The notes under the pieces are model-generated. The model saw only the letters and a program-made list of their open reading frames with translations, did not search any database and was not told the DNA's origin. 64,000 nt of DNA from Sphingopyxis sp. (GTDB taxonomy: Bacteria; Pseudomonadota; Alphaproteobacteria; Sphingomonadales; Sphingomonadaceae). The position numbers and the translations under genes were made by a program. Within the stretch, counting starts at the first letter, position 1. Every line of letters begins with the position of its first letter. The DNA lies in assembly GCA_017745175.1 (NCBI GenBank), contig JAGHZY010000025.1, positions 1-64,000 on the forward strand. Reading direction: 5' to 3'. Positions 54,877-63,490 of the stretch are shown here, piece by piece.

Positions 54877-55301
54877 TGCGCCTCGCGCCCGTCCTGCTGG
54901 CGGGCGCGCTGACGCTCGCCGGCTGCGGCAAGAGCGAAACGCCGGCCGAAGCGCCGGCAACGGGTGCGCCCGCCGTCGAGACCGCCGCGGTCGAACCGAC
55001 AGCGGCGATGGGCGAACAGGTTTTCCGCCGCTGCGTCGCGTGCCACACCGTCGACAAGGGCGGCGCGAACGGCATCGGTCCCAATCTCCACGGCGTTGTC
55101 GGACGCGCGGTCGCGTCGCATTCGGGTTTTTCCTATTCGGGCGCGATGAAGGCCAGGGGCGGCGTCTGGACCGAAGCGGCGCTCGACACCTATCTCAAGG
55201 CTCCGATGAAGGACGTCCCCGGCACGCGCATGGCCTTTGCCGGGGTGATCGACGACGCGGACCGGAAGGCGCTGATCCTGTATCTGGAAAGCCAGAAATA
55301 A
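54876..55301 (+). CDS. Lipoprotein cytochrome c
   Basis: A 141-residue cytochrome c with a lipobox LTLAGC at residues 12-17, so anchored by a lipid at C17, and a haem site C53-VA-C56-H57. Its CHTVDKGGANGIGPNLHG block closely matches that of the preceding cytochrome, pointing to duplication. The start overlaps the upstream stop (TAATG), so the two are translated as a pair. Probably a periplasmic electron carrier working with CycM. Confidence 0.9.
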   Translation: MRLAPVLLAGALTLAGCGKSETPAEAPATGAPAVETAAVEPTAAMGEQVFRRCVACHTVDKGGANGIGPNLHGVVGRAVASHSGFSYSGAMKARGGVWTEAALDTYLKAPMKDVPGTRMAFAGVIDDADRKALILYLESQK

Positions 55302-55336
55302 TTCGCCGCCCCCCCCGTGAAGGCGGGGCGACGCTC

Positions 55337-56209
55337 TCAATGATGTTCGATATTCGCGTAGAAATCCTGGATGATCTTCCACGCCTCGTCAGCGGTCTCG
55401 ACGAAACGGAACAGGCCCAGATCGCGCGCGCTGACCACGCCTTCCTCGACCAGCGCCTCGAAATTGACGACGCGCCGCCAGAACTCCTTGCCGAACAGCA
55501 CGATCGGGATCGGCTTGATCTTGCCCGTCTGGATCAGCGTGAGCAGCTCGAACATCTCGTCGAATGTCCCGAAACCGCCGGGGAAGACCGCGACAGCGCG
55601 CGCGCGCAGCAGGAAGTGCATCTTGCGCAGCGCGAAATAGTGGAACTGGAAACTGAGTGACGGGGTGACGAAACGGTTCGGCGCCTGCTCGTGCGGGAGC
55701 ACGATGTTCAGCCCGATCGATTCGCGGCCCTCGTCGTCGGCGCCGCGGTTCGCGGCTTCCATGATCGACGGGCCGCCGCCCGAGCAGACGACGAAGTGGC
55801 GGCATCCCTTGTCGTCGCACGGATATTGGCTCGCGAGCCGTGCCAGTGCGCGCGCTTCGTCATAATATTTCGCCTTCGCCTTCAGGCGGCGGGCGATGTT
55901 GCGCTGGACGTCGTCGGTCGCTGCGGTTTCGAGCGCATCGGCCTGCGACGGTTCGGGAATGCGCGCCGAGCCATAGATGACCAGCGTCGACTCGATGCCG
56001 GCCTCGTCGAGCAGCAGCTCGGGCTTGAGCAGTTCGAGCTGGAAACGGACCGGGCGCAAATCCTCGCGCAGCAGGAAGTCCTTGTCCTGGAACGCCAGCT
56101 TGTAGGCCGGATGCGCCGTCTGCGGGGTGGTGGTCGCCTGCTTGGCGAACTGCGCGTCGTCCTTGGCCTTGTGGAAACGCGAACGATGGGGTTGTTTGTC
56201 TTCTGCCAT
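55337..56209 (-). CDS. LOG family (TIGR00730) Rossmann-fold protein
   Basis: A 290-residue protein of the LOG family. The signature PGGFGTFDEMFE is intact, and the central STLVIYGSARIPEP and FVVCSGGGPSIMEAANRGA form the nucleotide-binding fold. Shorter members are phosphoribohydrolases that free cytokinin or similar bases from nucleoside monophosphates. This is the long form with about 90 extra N-terminal residues, whose role is less clear. ATG 56209 (MAEDKQPHR) is chosen over an upstream open frame. Confidence 0.9.
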   Translation of the reverse strand: MAEDKQPHRSRFHKAKDDAQFAKQATTTPQTAHPAYKLAFQDKDFLLREDLRPVRFQLELLKPELLLDEAGIESTLVIYGSARIPEPSQADALETAATDDVQRNIARRLKAKAKYYDEARALARLASQYPCDDKGCRHFVVCSGGGPSIMEAANRGADDEGRESIGLNIVLPHEQAPNRFVTPSLSFQFHYFALRKMHFLLRARAVAVFPGGFGTFDEMFELLTLIQTGKIKPIPIVLFGKEFWRRVVNFEALVEEGVVSARDLGLFRFVETADEAWKIIQDFYANIEHH

Positions 56210-56266
56210 TGGCGGACGGCTAGCCGTTCCGCGTGACTTTGCCAAGACGAACCGGTGTCGGCCGCC

Positions 56267-56968
56267 CTAGCGACAGTAACCGTTGCCGCTCATGTCGAAG
56301 TGGAAATGATTATAGTGCGCGGCATTATAATCGGGTCCGAGCACCGTACCGAAACGGCGGCAGCCCGACTTGTGCAGCGCACGCAGGAAATCCTGCGACG
56401 GCTGGTCGCCGTGCCAGCCGCCGTCGAGCATGATCCGGCGCCCGTCGGCGAGCACGAAGCCCGACACGTCGATCGCGTTCGAAAAGGCGTGCTGAGACAT
56501 CCGGCCCGACCGGCCGCCATAGATGTTTCGGCAGCTGTAGGTTCCGAAGGTTTCGATCTTGATGACCTCGGTCCCGAAATATTTCCGCGCCGCGGGCTTC
56601 ACCGCATATTGCGCCCATGCGGCGAAATTCTTCGCGAGCGGGCAGGTCATCGCGCCGAGCCCCGACACGGGCATCCCGACATCGAGCAGTTTCACCGAAT
56701 CGATCGATGTGCAGCCGCCGCCATGATCCTCGTTCGGAAGCGGCGTGAAGCGCACGCCGGCCTGCTTGAGATCGAAAGCGCATTGCTGGGCTTCGGCGCT
56801 GGTGAACGAAGGTGTACCGACGGCCTGCGGGCGGTTCGGCTTGCTCGCCGACGCCTGCTTCCCGCCGCCGCCCTTCATGACCTCGGGCGATCCGAAACAG
56901 GCCGATAACGCCAGCGCGACGGTGGCGGCGATCAGGATCCGGGGCTTCAGGAAAGTCGGGATCGGCAT
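56267..56968 (-). CDS. Extensin-like (DUF) lipoprotein
   Basis: A 233-residue protein with a lipobox (LALSAC, C24) and an extensin-like C-terminal domain. The fold is related to D-Ala-D-Ala peptidases (LAS type): possible metal ligands lie in SQHAFSNAIDVSGF and HYNHFHFD, and cysteines pair in the middle (MTCPLAKN, YSCRNIYGG). A peptidoglycan-related role is plausible but unproven. ATG 56968 is preferred over the TTG at 56977. It is divergent from serC. Confidence 0.88.
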   Translation of the reverse strand: MPIPTFLKPRILIAATVALALSACFGSPEVMKGGGGKQASASKPNRPQAVGTPSFTSAEAQQCAFDLKQAGVRFTPLPNEDHGGGCTSIDSVKLLDVGMPVSGLGAMTCPLAKNFAAWAQYAVKPAARKYFGTEVIKIETFGTYSCRNIYGGRSGRMSQHAFSNAIDVSGFVLADGRRIMLDGGWHGDQPSQDFLRALHKSGCRRFGTVLGPDYNAAHYNHFHFDMSGNGYCR

Positions 56969-57055
56969 GGTCGTCAAAATACCGACGAAATGGTTAACAA
57001 GTCGTATACCATTTTCTCCACTCGTCGAAAATTTCGCGCGGCCCGTGCAATTTGT

Positions 57056-57083
57056 TTGACAGTTGCGCGCGCCACCCTAAACG
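57056..57083 (+). promoter_or_regulatory. Candidate promoter of serC
   Basis: TTGACA at 57056-57061 is a perfect -35 box; TAAACG at 57078-57083 is a fair -10 with 16 bp between. The leader of about 50 bases contains GGGCCACGCGG-type GC-rich hairpins and the AAGGAGAG ribosome site of serC. Confidence 0.5.
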
Positions 57084-57140
57084 CGGCGCCGGGCCACGCG
57101 GTCCCAACGCCGCGCGAGCTCTCTGCAAGGAGAGACTATA

Positions 57141-58268
57141 ATGAGTGAAGTGACGACGCCACAGGTGCGCCCGACGCGCCCCTATTTTTCTTCCGGTCCC
57201 TGCGCCAAGCCGCCGGGCTGGGATGCCTCCAAAATCGCAACCGAATCGCTGGGCCGCTCGCACCGCGCCAAGATCGGCAAGACGCGCCTCCAATATTGCA
57301 TCGACCTGATGCGCGAGATGCTGCGGCTGCCCGACACGCACCGGATCGGCATCGTGCCCGGATCGGACACCGGCGCCTTCGAAATGGCGATGTGGACGAT
57401 GCTCGGCGCCCGCCCCGTCACGACGCTCGCATGGGAGAGCTTCGGCGAAGGCTGGGTCACCGATGCCGCCAAGCAGCTCAAACTCGATCCCACGGTCATC
57501 CGCGCCGACTATGGCGCGCTTCCCGACCTGACGCGGGTCGACTGGTCGAACGACGTCCTCTTCACCTGGAACGGCACCACGTCGGGCGTCCGCGTTCCCG
57601 ACGGCGACTGGATCGCCGCCGACCGCGAGGGCCTGAGCTTCGCCGACGCGACCTCGGCCGTGTTCGCCTACGACCTGCCGTGGGACAAGATCGACGTCGC
57701 GACCTTCAGCTGGCAGAAAGTGCTCGGCGGTGAAGGCGGCCATGGCGTGCTGATCCTGGGCCCGCGCGCGGTCGAACGCCTCGAGAATTACACCCCCGCC
57801 TGGCCGCTGCCGAAGGTGTTCCGCCTCGTCAGCAAGGGCGCACTCGCCGAGGGTGTGTTCAGGGGTGAGACGATCAACACCCCCTCGATGCTAGCGGTCG
57901 AGGACGCGATCTTCGCGCTCGAATGGGCGAAGTCCTTGGGCGGTCTCGACGGCCTGAAGGCGCGCAGCGATGCCAATGCGGCGGCGCTCGACAAGATCGT
58001 TGCCGACCGCGACTGGCTCAGCCACCTCGCCGCCGATCCCGCCAGCCGCTCGAAGACCTCGGTCTGCCTGTCGGTCGCGGGCGCCGACGAGGGCTTCATC
58101 AAGAAGTTCGCGGGCCTGCTCGAGGCCGAAGGCGCGGCCTATGACATCGCGGGCTATCGCGACGCGCCTCCGGGCCTTCGTATCTGGTGCGGCGCGACCG
58201 TCGACACCGCCGATATCGAAGCGCTCGGCCCGTGGCTCGACTGGGCCTACGCCTCGCTCCACGCTTGA
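57141..58268 (+). CDS. serC: Phosphoserine aminotransferase
   Basis: A 375-residue PLP-dependent enzyme that makes phosphoserine from phosphohydroxypyruvate. It is of the type common in alphaproteobacteria and Methanosarcina (TIGR01365), with RPYFSSGPCAKPPGW at the start and the PLP lysine in TFSWQKVLGGEGGHG. It shares a unit with serA, 81 bp apart, so both steps of serine synthesis are adjacent. A palindrome sits in the gap. Confidence 0.96.
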   Translation: MSEVTTPQVRPTRPYFSSGPCAKPPGWDASKIATESLGRSHRAKIGKTRLQYCIDLMREMLRLPDTHRIGIVPGSDTGAFEMAMWTMLGARPVTTLAWESFGEGWVTDAAKQLKLDPTVIRADYGALPDLTRVDWSNDVLFTWNGTTSGVRVPDGDWIAADREGLSFADATSAVFAYDLPWDKIDVATFSWQKVLGGEGGHGVLILGPRAVERLENYTPAWPLPKVFRLVSKGALAEGVFRGETINTPSMLAVEDAIFALEWAKSLGGLDGLKARSDANAAALDKIVADRDWLSHLAADPASRSKTSVCLSVAGADEGFIKKFAGLLEAEGAAYDIAGYRDAPPGLRIWCGATVDTADIEALGPWLDWAYASLHA

Positions 58269-58276
58269 TCGTGCAC

Positions 58277-58334
58277 CCCGGCGAAAGCCGGGGCCCATTT
58301 TCCCATTCCGCCACAGGTCCCGGCTTTCGCCGGG
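58277..58334. repeat. Extragenic palindrome, family C
   Basis: A 16-bp perfect inverted repeat (CCCGGCGAAAGCCGGG and complement, 26-base loop) fills the gap between serC and serA. The right arm ends 15 bp before the serA start and lies next to its GGAG ribosome site, so folding could affect serA translation. A single-arm fragment beginning GTGCACCCCGGC lies after hisZ at 61107-61130. Confidence 0.8.
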
Positions 58335-58349
58335 ATACGGAGACAAGAC

Positions 58350-59936
58350 ATGACCGCACCCAAAGTCCTCATCAGCGACAAGATGGACCCCAAAGCCGCC
58401 GCGATCTTCAAGGAACGCGGCATCGACGTCGACGTCATCACCGGCAAGACGAAGGACGAGCTGATCGCGATGATCGGCGCCTATGACGGCCTCGCGATCC
58501 GCTCGGCCACCAAGGTCACCGCCGACGTCCTCGCCGCCGCGACGAACCTGAAGGTCGTCGGCCGTGCCGGGATCGGCGTCGACAATGTCGACATTCCCGA
58601 GGCGTCGAAAAAGGGCGTCATCGTGATGAACACGCCCTTCGGCAACAGCATCACCACCGCCGAACATGCGATCGCGATGATGTTCGCGCTCGCGCGCCAG
58701 ATCCCCGAAGCCAATGTGCTGACGCAGGCGGGCAAATGGCCGAAGAACGACTTCATGGGCGTCGAGCTGACGTCGAAGACGCTCGGCCTGATCGGCTGCG
58801 GCAACATCGGCAGCATCGTCGCCGAACGCGCGCTGGGCCTGCGCATGAAGGTCGTCGCCTTCGATCCCTTCCTCACCCCCGAACGCGCGATCGAGCTCGG
58901 CGTCGAAAAGGCCGACCTCGACACACTGCTCGCCAAGGCCGATTTCATCACGCTGCACACGCCGCTGACCGACCAGACGCGCAACATCCTGTCGAAGGAA
59001 AACATCGCCAAGGCCAAAAAGGGCGTGCGGATCATCAACTGCGCGCGCGGCGGGCTGATCGACGAGGCGGCGCTCAAGGACGCGCTCGACAGCGGCCATG
59101 TTGCGGGCGCCGCGCTCGACGTGTTCCAGACCGAGCCGCCCGCCGCCGACCATCCGCTGTTCGGGGCGCCGAACTTCATCTGCACTCCGCACCTCGGTGC
59201 GTCTACCGACGAGGCGCAGGTCAATGTCGCCATTCAAGTAGCCGAGCAGCTCTCTGATTATCTGCTGACCGGCGGGATCACCAACGCGCTCAACGTCCCC
59301 AGCCTGTCGGCCGAGGAAGCGCCGAAACTGCGCCCCTATATGAGCCTCGCCGAAAAGCTCGGCAGCCTCGTCGGCCAGCTCGCGCACGACAATCTCACGA
59401 CCATCTCGGTCGAGGTCGAGGGCGCGGCCGCCGAACTGAACCTCAAGCCGATCACCGCCGCGGTGCTCACCGGCCTGATGCGCCGCTATTCGGACAGCGT
59501 GAACATGGTCAACGCCCCGCACCTCGCGCGCGAACGCGGGCTCGATGTCCGCGAAGTCCGCCACGACCGCGATGGCGATTATCACACGCTCGTCCGTGTG
59601 ACCGTCGCGACCGAACAGGGCGACCGCTCGGTCGCGGGTACCCTGTTCAGCAACGGCGATCCGCGCCTCGTCGAAATGTTCGGAATCAAGGTCGAGGCCG
59701 ATCTCGATGGCCATATGCTCTATATCGTCAACGAAGACGCGCCGGGCTTCATCGGCCGCATCGGCACCGCGCTCGGGGAAGCAGGACTCAACATCGGCAC
59801 CTTCCACCTCGGCCGCCGCGCCGCAGGCGGCGAAGCGGTGCTGCTGCTTAGCCTCGACTCGCCGATGCCCGAACCGCTTCTGTGGCAACTCTGCCAGCTG
59901 CCCGGCGTGAAGACGGTGAAGGGCCTGAAGTTCTGA
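58350..59936 (+). CDS. serA: D-3-phosphoglycerate dehydrogenase
   Basis: A 528-residue enzyme for the first step of serine synthesis. The NAD motif is GLIGCGNIGSIVAERA, the substrate site includes NCARGGLIDEAAL, and the catalytic histidine is in CTPHLGAST. The long C-terminal part has an intervening (ASB) domain and a final ACT domain (HMLYIVNEDAPGFIGRIGTA), as in the long bacterial type inhibited by serine. ATG 58350 follows GGAGAC. Confidence 0.97.
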   Translation: MTAPKVLISDKMDPKAAAIFKERGIDVDVITGKTKDELIAMIGAYDGLAIRSATKVTADVLAAATNLKVVGRAGIGVDNVDIPEASKKGVIVMNTPFGNSITTAEHAIAMMFALARQIPEANVLTQAGKWPKNDFMGVELTSKTLGLIGCGNIGSIVAERALGLRMKVVAFDPFLTPERAIELGVEKADLDTLLAKADFITLHTPLTDQTRNILSKENIAKAKKGVRIINCARGGLIDEAALKDALDSGHVAGAALDVFQTEPPAADHPLFGAPNFICTPHLGASTDEAQVNVAIQVAEQLSDYLLTGGITNALNVPSLSAEEAPKLRPYMSLAEKLGSLVGQLAHDNLTTISVEVEGAAAELNLKPITAAVLTGLMRRYSDSVNMVNAPHLARERGLDVREVRHDRDGDYHTLVRVTVATEQGDRSVAGTLFSNGDPRLVEMFGIKVEADLDGHMLYIVNEDAPGFIGRIGTALGEAGLNIGTFHLGRRAAGGEAVLLLSLDSPMPEPLLWQLCQLPGVKTVKGLKF

Positions 59937-59942
59937 CCATCG

Positions 59943-59969
59943 GGCGGGAGCGGTTGAAACGCTCCCGCC
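59943..59969. other. Hairpin between serA and hisZ
   Basis: A perfect 10-bp stem (GGCGGGAGCG and complement) with a 7-base loop immediately follows the serA stop. No T tract follows, so it may be an mRNA stability or processing hairpin, or a factor-dependent stop, between serA and hisZ. Confidence 0.6.
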
Positions 59970-59988
59970 ACCCGCCTAAGGCCACCGC

Positions 59989-61101
59989 ATGACCAAGGCC
60001 CCTGCCCTGCTGCCCGAAGGCCTCCGCGACCGCCTGCCCGCGCAGGCCGAGGCCGCCTCGCGCGTCACGCGCGCCCTCGTCGATGCGATGCGCGCGCATG
60101 GCTACGGCCGCGTGTCGCCGCCGCTCGCCGAGTTCCGCGAGACGCTCGGCGGCGAGGACGAGCGTTCGACGCGCGACCTGCTGCGCTTTACCGACCCGGT
60201 GTCGCAGCGCACGCTCGCGCTGCGCCCCGACATCACGCGGCAGGTCGGCCGCATCGCGACCTCGCTGCTCGCCAAGGCGCCGCGTCCGTTGCGCCTTTGC
60301 TACGCCGGACAGGTCGTCAAGCTGCGCGCGAGCCAGCTCCGCCCCGCGCGCGAGATGCTCCAGGTCGGCGCCGAACTGATCGGCAGCGACAGCGTCGCCG
60401 CGGCGCGCGAGATCGTCACCGTCGCGATCGACGCGCTCGAAGCCGCGGGCATCGGCCCCGCCACGATCGACTTCACCCTGCCCGACGTCGTCGACCTGCT
60501 CGCGAAAGGGCCGCTGCCCGTCGATGCCGACGTCCAGCAACTGCGCGACGAACTCGATGCCAAGGATGCCGGCGCACTCGTTCGCATCGGCGCCGAGGCC
60601 TATCTGCCGCTGCTCCGCGCGACCGGTCCTTTCGATCAGGCGATTGCCGATCTGCGCGCGTTCGACACGACCGGCGTGCTCACCGCGCGCATCGACGCGC
60701 TCGAAGCGATCGCCGCGCCGATCCGCGACCGCGTCACGCTGACGCTCGATCCGACCGAACGCCACGGCTTTGCATATCAAAGCTGGTTCGGTTTCCAGAT
60801 CTTCGTTCCGGGACAGGGTGATGCGGTCGGCCGCGGCGGCGGCTATTCGATCCCGGTCGGCGAGCAGGAAGAATCGGCCGTCGGCTTCTCGCTTTATCCC
60901 GATCCGCTGATCGACGCGGGACTCGGCGCCGAAAATGATGCCGAGCGCCGCATTTTCCTGCCACTCGGCCACGACCCCGCGCTCGCCGCGAGCCTGCGCG
61001 CCGACGACTGGCAGACCGTCGCAGCGTTGTCCGAAAGCGACGATGCGCGCGCGCTCGGCTGCGGGTTTATTCTCGGCCCCGACGGGCCGGTCGAGGCCTG
61101 A
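59989..61101 (+). CDS. hisZ: ATP phosphoribosyltransferase regulatory subunit
   Basis: A 370-residue histidyl-tRNA-synthetase-like protein that activates the short HisG enzyme in histidine synthesis. The class II aminoacyl-tRNA fold appears in PALLPEGLRDRLPAQAE, RFTDPVSQRTLALRPDITRQVGR and REMLQVGAELIGSD, but the histidine-binding and tRNA-binding regions of HisS are absent. The final stretch AVGFSLYPDPL is short compared with HisS. The hisG gene is not in this window. Confidence 0.93.
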   Translation: MTKAPALLPEGLRDRLPAQAEAASRVTRALVDAMRAHGYGRVSPPLAEFRETLGGEDERSTRDLLRFTDPVSQRTLALRPDITRQVGRIATSLLAKAPRPLRLCYAGQVVKLRASQLRPAREMLQVGAELIGSDSVAAAREIVTVAIDALEAAGIGPATIDFTLPDVVDLLAKGPLPVDADVQQLRDELDAKDAGALVRIGAEAYLPLLRATGPFDQAIADLRAFDTTGVLTARIDALEAIAAPIRDRVTLTLDPTERHGFAYQSWFGFQIFVPGQGDAVGRGGGYSIPVGEQEESAVGFSLYPDPLIDAGLGAENDAERRIFLPLGHDPALAASLRADDWQTVAALSESDDARALGCGFILGPDGPVEA

Positions 61102-61138
61102 TCTGTGTGCACCCCGGCTTTCGCTGGGGGGCAGCTGC

Positions 61139-61516
61139 TTAAAAGTCCGAAACTCCGAACCGCGGGATACCTTGATTGACTCCGGGCGGATCGAGGACGG
61201 TCACGTCGAGTTCGACGGGTTCGCCAATCCAGTGCGCCAGCGTCGTATGGTCGGCCAGATCGTCATCGGTGAGCGGATGCACCAGCGCGCGCAGCCCCGT
61301 CGCCTCGATCGTCGCGATCACCGCCGGAACCGCTGCGCCGAGGAAATGGACCTCATATTGCGCGATCGGATGCGGCCCTGCGGCGCCGTCGGTCATGTCG
61401 CCGACAAACAGGATCGCAGGATCGCGGCCGAATCCCTCCCGCAGATCGATGGCGGCGGCGCGCCCGGCATCGTCGAAATAGATATGGGCGTGATAGGGGG
61501 CATCGGGTTCGATCAT
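61139..61516 (-). CDS. DOPA 4,5-dioxygenase family protein
   Basis: A protein of about 125 residues of the DOPA 4,5-dioxygenase-like family: [11 protein letters not shown] at the N-terminus, then QYEVHFL and [25 protein letters not shown]. The several histidines may bind a metal. Bacterial members rarely have known activity. ATG 61516 is chosen by ribosome-site spacing; ATG 61525 is also in frame. It converges on hisZ. Confidence 0.85.
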   Translation of the reverse strand: MIEPDAPYHAHIYFDDAGRAAAIDLREGFGRDPAILFVGDMTDGAAGPHPIAQYEVHFLGAAVPAVIATIEATGLRALVHPLTDDDLADHTTLAHWIGEPVELDVTVLDPPGVNQGIPRFGVSDF

Positions 61517-61649
61517 CGCGGGCATCCTTCCGTCCGCCTCGCTACCCTGCCAAAAAGAGCGGCGCAACCTTGCCACCGCCCTTGCCTCTCCGGCCAAATC
61601 CGCTAAGGCCGCGCCGGGTCAGGATGGCCCCGCACAGCAGGACAGCATC

Positions 61650-62939
61650 ATGGCAAATGTTACCGTCATCGGGTCGCAATGGGGCGACGAGGGCAAGGGC
61701 AAGATCGTCGACTGGCTTGCCAGCCGCGCCGACGCCGTGGTCCGGTTCCAGGGCGGTCATAATGCCGGGCATACGCTCGTCGTCGGCGAGCAGGTGTACA
61801 AGCTGTCGCTGCTCCCCTCGGGCATCGTCACCGGCACGCTGTCGATCATCGGCAACGGCGTCGTCCTCGACCCGTGGGCGCTGCGCGACGAAATCACGAA
61901 GCTGCGCGGTCAGGGCGTCGTGATCAACGCCGAGAATTTTGCGATCGCGGACAATTGCGCGCTTATCCTCCCCTTCCACCGCGACCTCGACGCGCTGCGC
62001 GAAACCGCCGCGGGCGCGGGCAAGATCGGCACCACCGGCCGCGGCATCGGCCCCGCCTATGAGGACAAGGTCGGCCGCCGCGCGATCCGCGTCTGCGACC
62101 TCGCGCACCTCGACAAGCTAGAACCGCAGCTCGACCGCCTGACCGCGCATCACGACGCGCTGCGCGCGGGCTTCGGCGAGCCGCCGATCGACCGCGATCG
62201 CCTGATCGCCGACCTTCGGGAAATCGCCGATTATGTGCTCGAATATGCGCAGCCCGTCTGGAAGCGTCTCAAGAAGGTCCGCAAGGCCGGCGCGCGCATC
62301 CTCTTCGAGGGTGCGCAGGGCGTGCTGCTCGACATCGACCACGGCACCTATCCGTTCGTCACCAGCTCGAACACGGTCAGCGGCACCGCCGCGTCGGGCT
62401 CGGGCCTCGGTCCTTCTGCGGTCGGCTTCGTACTCGGCATCGCGAAAGCCTATACGACGCGCGTCGGCAGCGGCCCTTTCCCGACCGAGCTCGAGGATGC
62501 GATCGGCCAGAAACTGGGCGAACGCGGACATGAATTCGGCACCGTCACCGGGCGCAAGCGCCGCTGCGGCTGGTTCGACGCGGTGCTCGTGCGGCAAAGC
62601 TGCGCGGTGTCGGGCGTCACCGGCATCGCGCTCACCAAGCTCGATGTGCTCGACGGCTTCGACACGATCCGCATCTGCACGGGTTATCGCCTCCGCGGCA
62701 AGATCCTCGACTATTTCCCGGCGCACGCCGCCGACCAGGCCGAGATCGAGCCGATCTACGAGGAAATGGACGGCTGGCACGAATCGACTGCGGGGGCACG
62801 CAGCTATGCCGACCTGCCCGCGCAGGCGATCAAATATATCCAGCGCGTGCAGGAATTGATCGAAACCCCGATCGCGCTCGTGTCGACGAGCCCCGAACGC
62901 GAGGACACGATCCTTATCCGCGACCCGTTCAGCGACTGA
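61650..62939 (+). CDS. purA: Adenylosuccinate synthetase
   Basis: A 429-residue GTP-dependent enzyme that joins IMP and aspartate in AMP synthesis. The signature [17 protein letters not shown] opens the protein, [11 protein letters not shown] and [21 protein letters not shown] follow, and the C-terminal half contains [16 protein letters not shown]. The length is normal. It is divergent from the DOPA dioxygenase-like gene and followed 43 bp later by an L,D-transpeptidase gene. Confidence 0.98.
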   Translation: MANVTVIGSQWGDEGKGKIVDWLASRADAVVRFQGGHNAGHTLVVGEQVYKLSLLPSGIVTGTLSIIGNGVVLDPWALRDEITKLRGQGVVINAENFAIADNCALILPFHRDLDALRETAAGAGKIGTTGRGIGPAYEDKVGRRAIRVCDLAHLDKLEPQLDRLTAHHDALRAGFGEPPIDRDRLIADLREIADYVLEYAQPVWKRLKKVRKAGARILFEGAQGVLLDIDHGTYPFVTSSNTVSGTAASGSGLGPSAVGFVLGIAKAYTTRVGSGPFPTELEDAIGQKLGERGHEFGTVTGRKRRCGWFDAVLVRQSCAVSGVTGIALTKLDVLDGFDTIRICTGYRLRGKILDYFPAHAADQAEIEPIYEEMDGWHESTAGARSYADLPAQAIKYIQRVQELIETPIALVSTSPEREDTILIRDPFSD

Positions 62940-62982
62940 CGACAGCCCTTGCCGGGCGATGGCGAAGGGGTAGGATCGCGAC

Positions 62983-63483
62983 ATGCGCGTCGCACTCCCC
63001 TTCGGCTTTTTTCTGCTCGCCGCCTGCGGTGCGGCGAATTCGCAGCCGCCGTTGCCCGCCGGAACCCGTGCAGATCGCCTGCTTGTCGACAAGAGCGAAC
63101 GCGTACTTATCGCCTATGCCGGCAATCGCGAGATTGTCCGCTACACCGATATCCGCCTGGGTGACGCGCCGGCCGGGCATAAGCAATTCGAAGGCGACGA
63201 ACGAACGCCCGAGGGCCGCTACCGGATCAGCGGCCGCAACTCCAAAAGCGCCTACCATCTGTCGCTGCGCATCTCCTATCCTAACGCCGCCGACCGTGGC
63301 TATGCCAGGGCGCACGGGCGCTCCCCCGGCGGCGATATCTTCATTCACGGCCAGCCTAACGTCCGGTCCGGCCCGCCGATCGCGCGCGACTGGACCGACG
63401 GCTGTATCGCTTTGTCGAATGCCGAGATAAAGCAATTGTGGGATATAGCGCCCGACGGCATCCCCATCACCATCCGGCCATAG
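62983..63483 (+). CDS. L,D-transpeptidase (YkuD) lipoprotein
   Basis: A 166-residue peptidoglycan enzyme with a lipobox LLAAC (C15) and a YkuD catalytic domain. The catalytic histidine is H122 in FIHGQPN and the nucleophile C141 in DGCIALSN. It would crosslink peptidoglycan or attach lipoproteins. ATG 62983 follows GGGGTAGGA. It reads into the next gene with 7 bp between. Confidence 0.92.
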   Translation: MRVALPFGFFLLAACGAANSQPPLPAGTRADRLLVDKSERVLIAYAGNREIVRYTDIRLGDAPAGHKQFEGDERTPEGRYRISGRNSKSAYHLSLRISYPNAADRGYARAHGRSPGGDIFIHGQPNVRSGPPIARDWTDGCIALSNAEIKQLWDIAPDGIPITIRP

Positions 63484-63490
63484 GAGCCAC

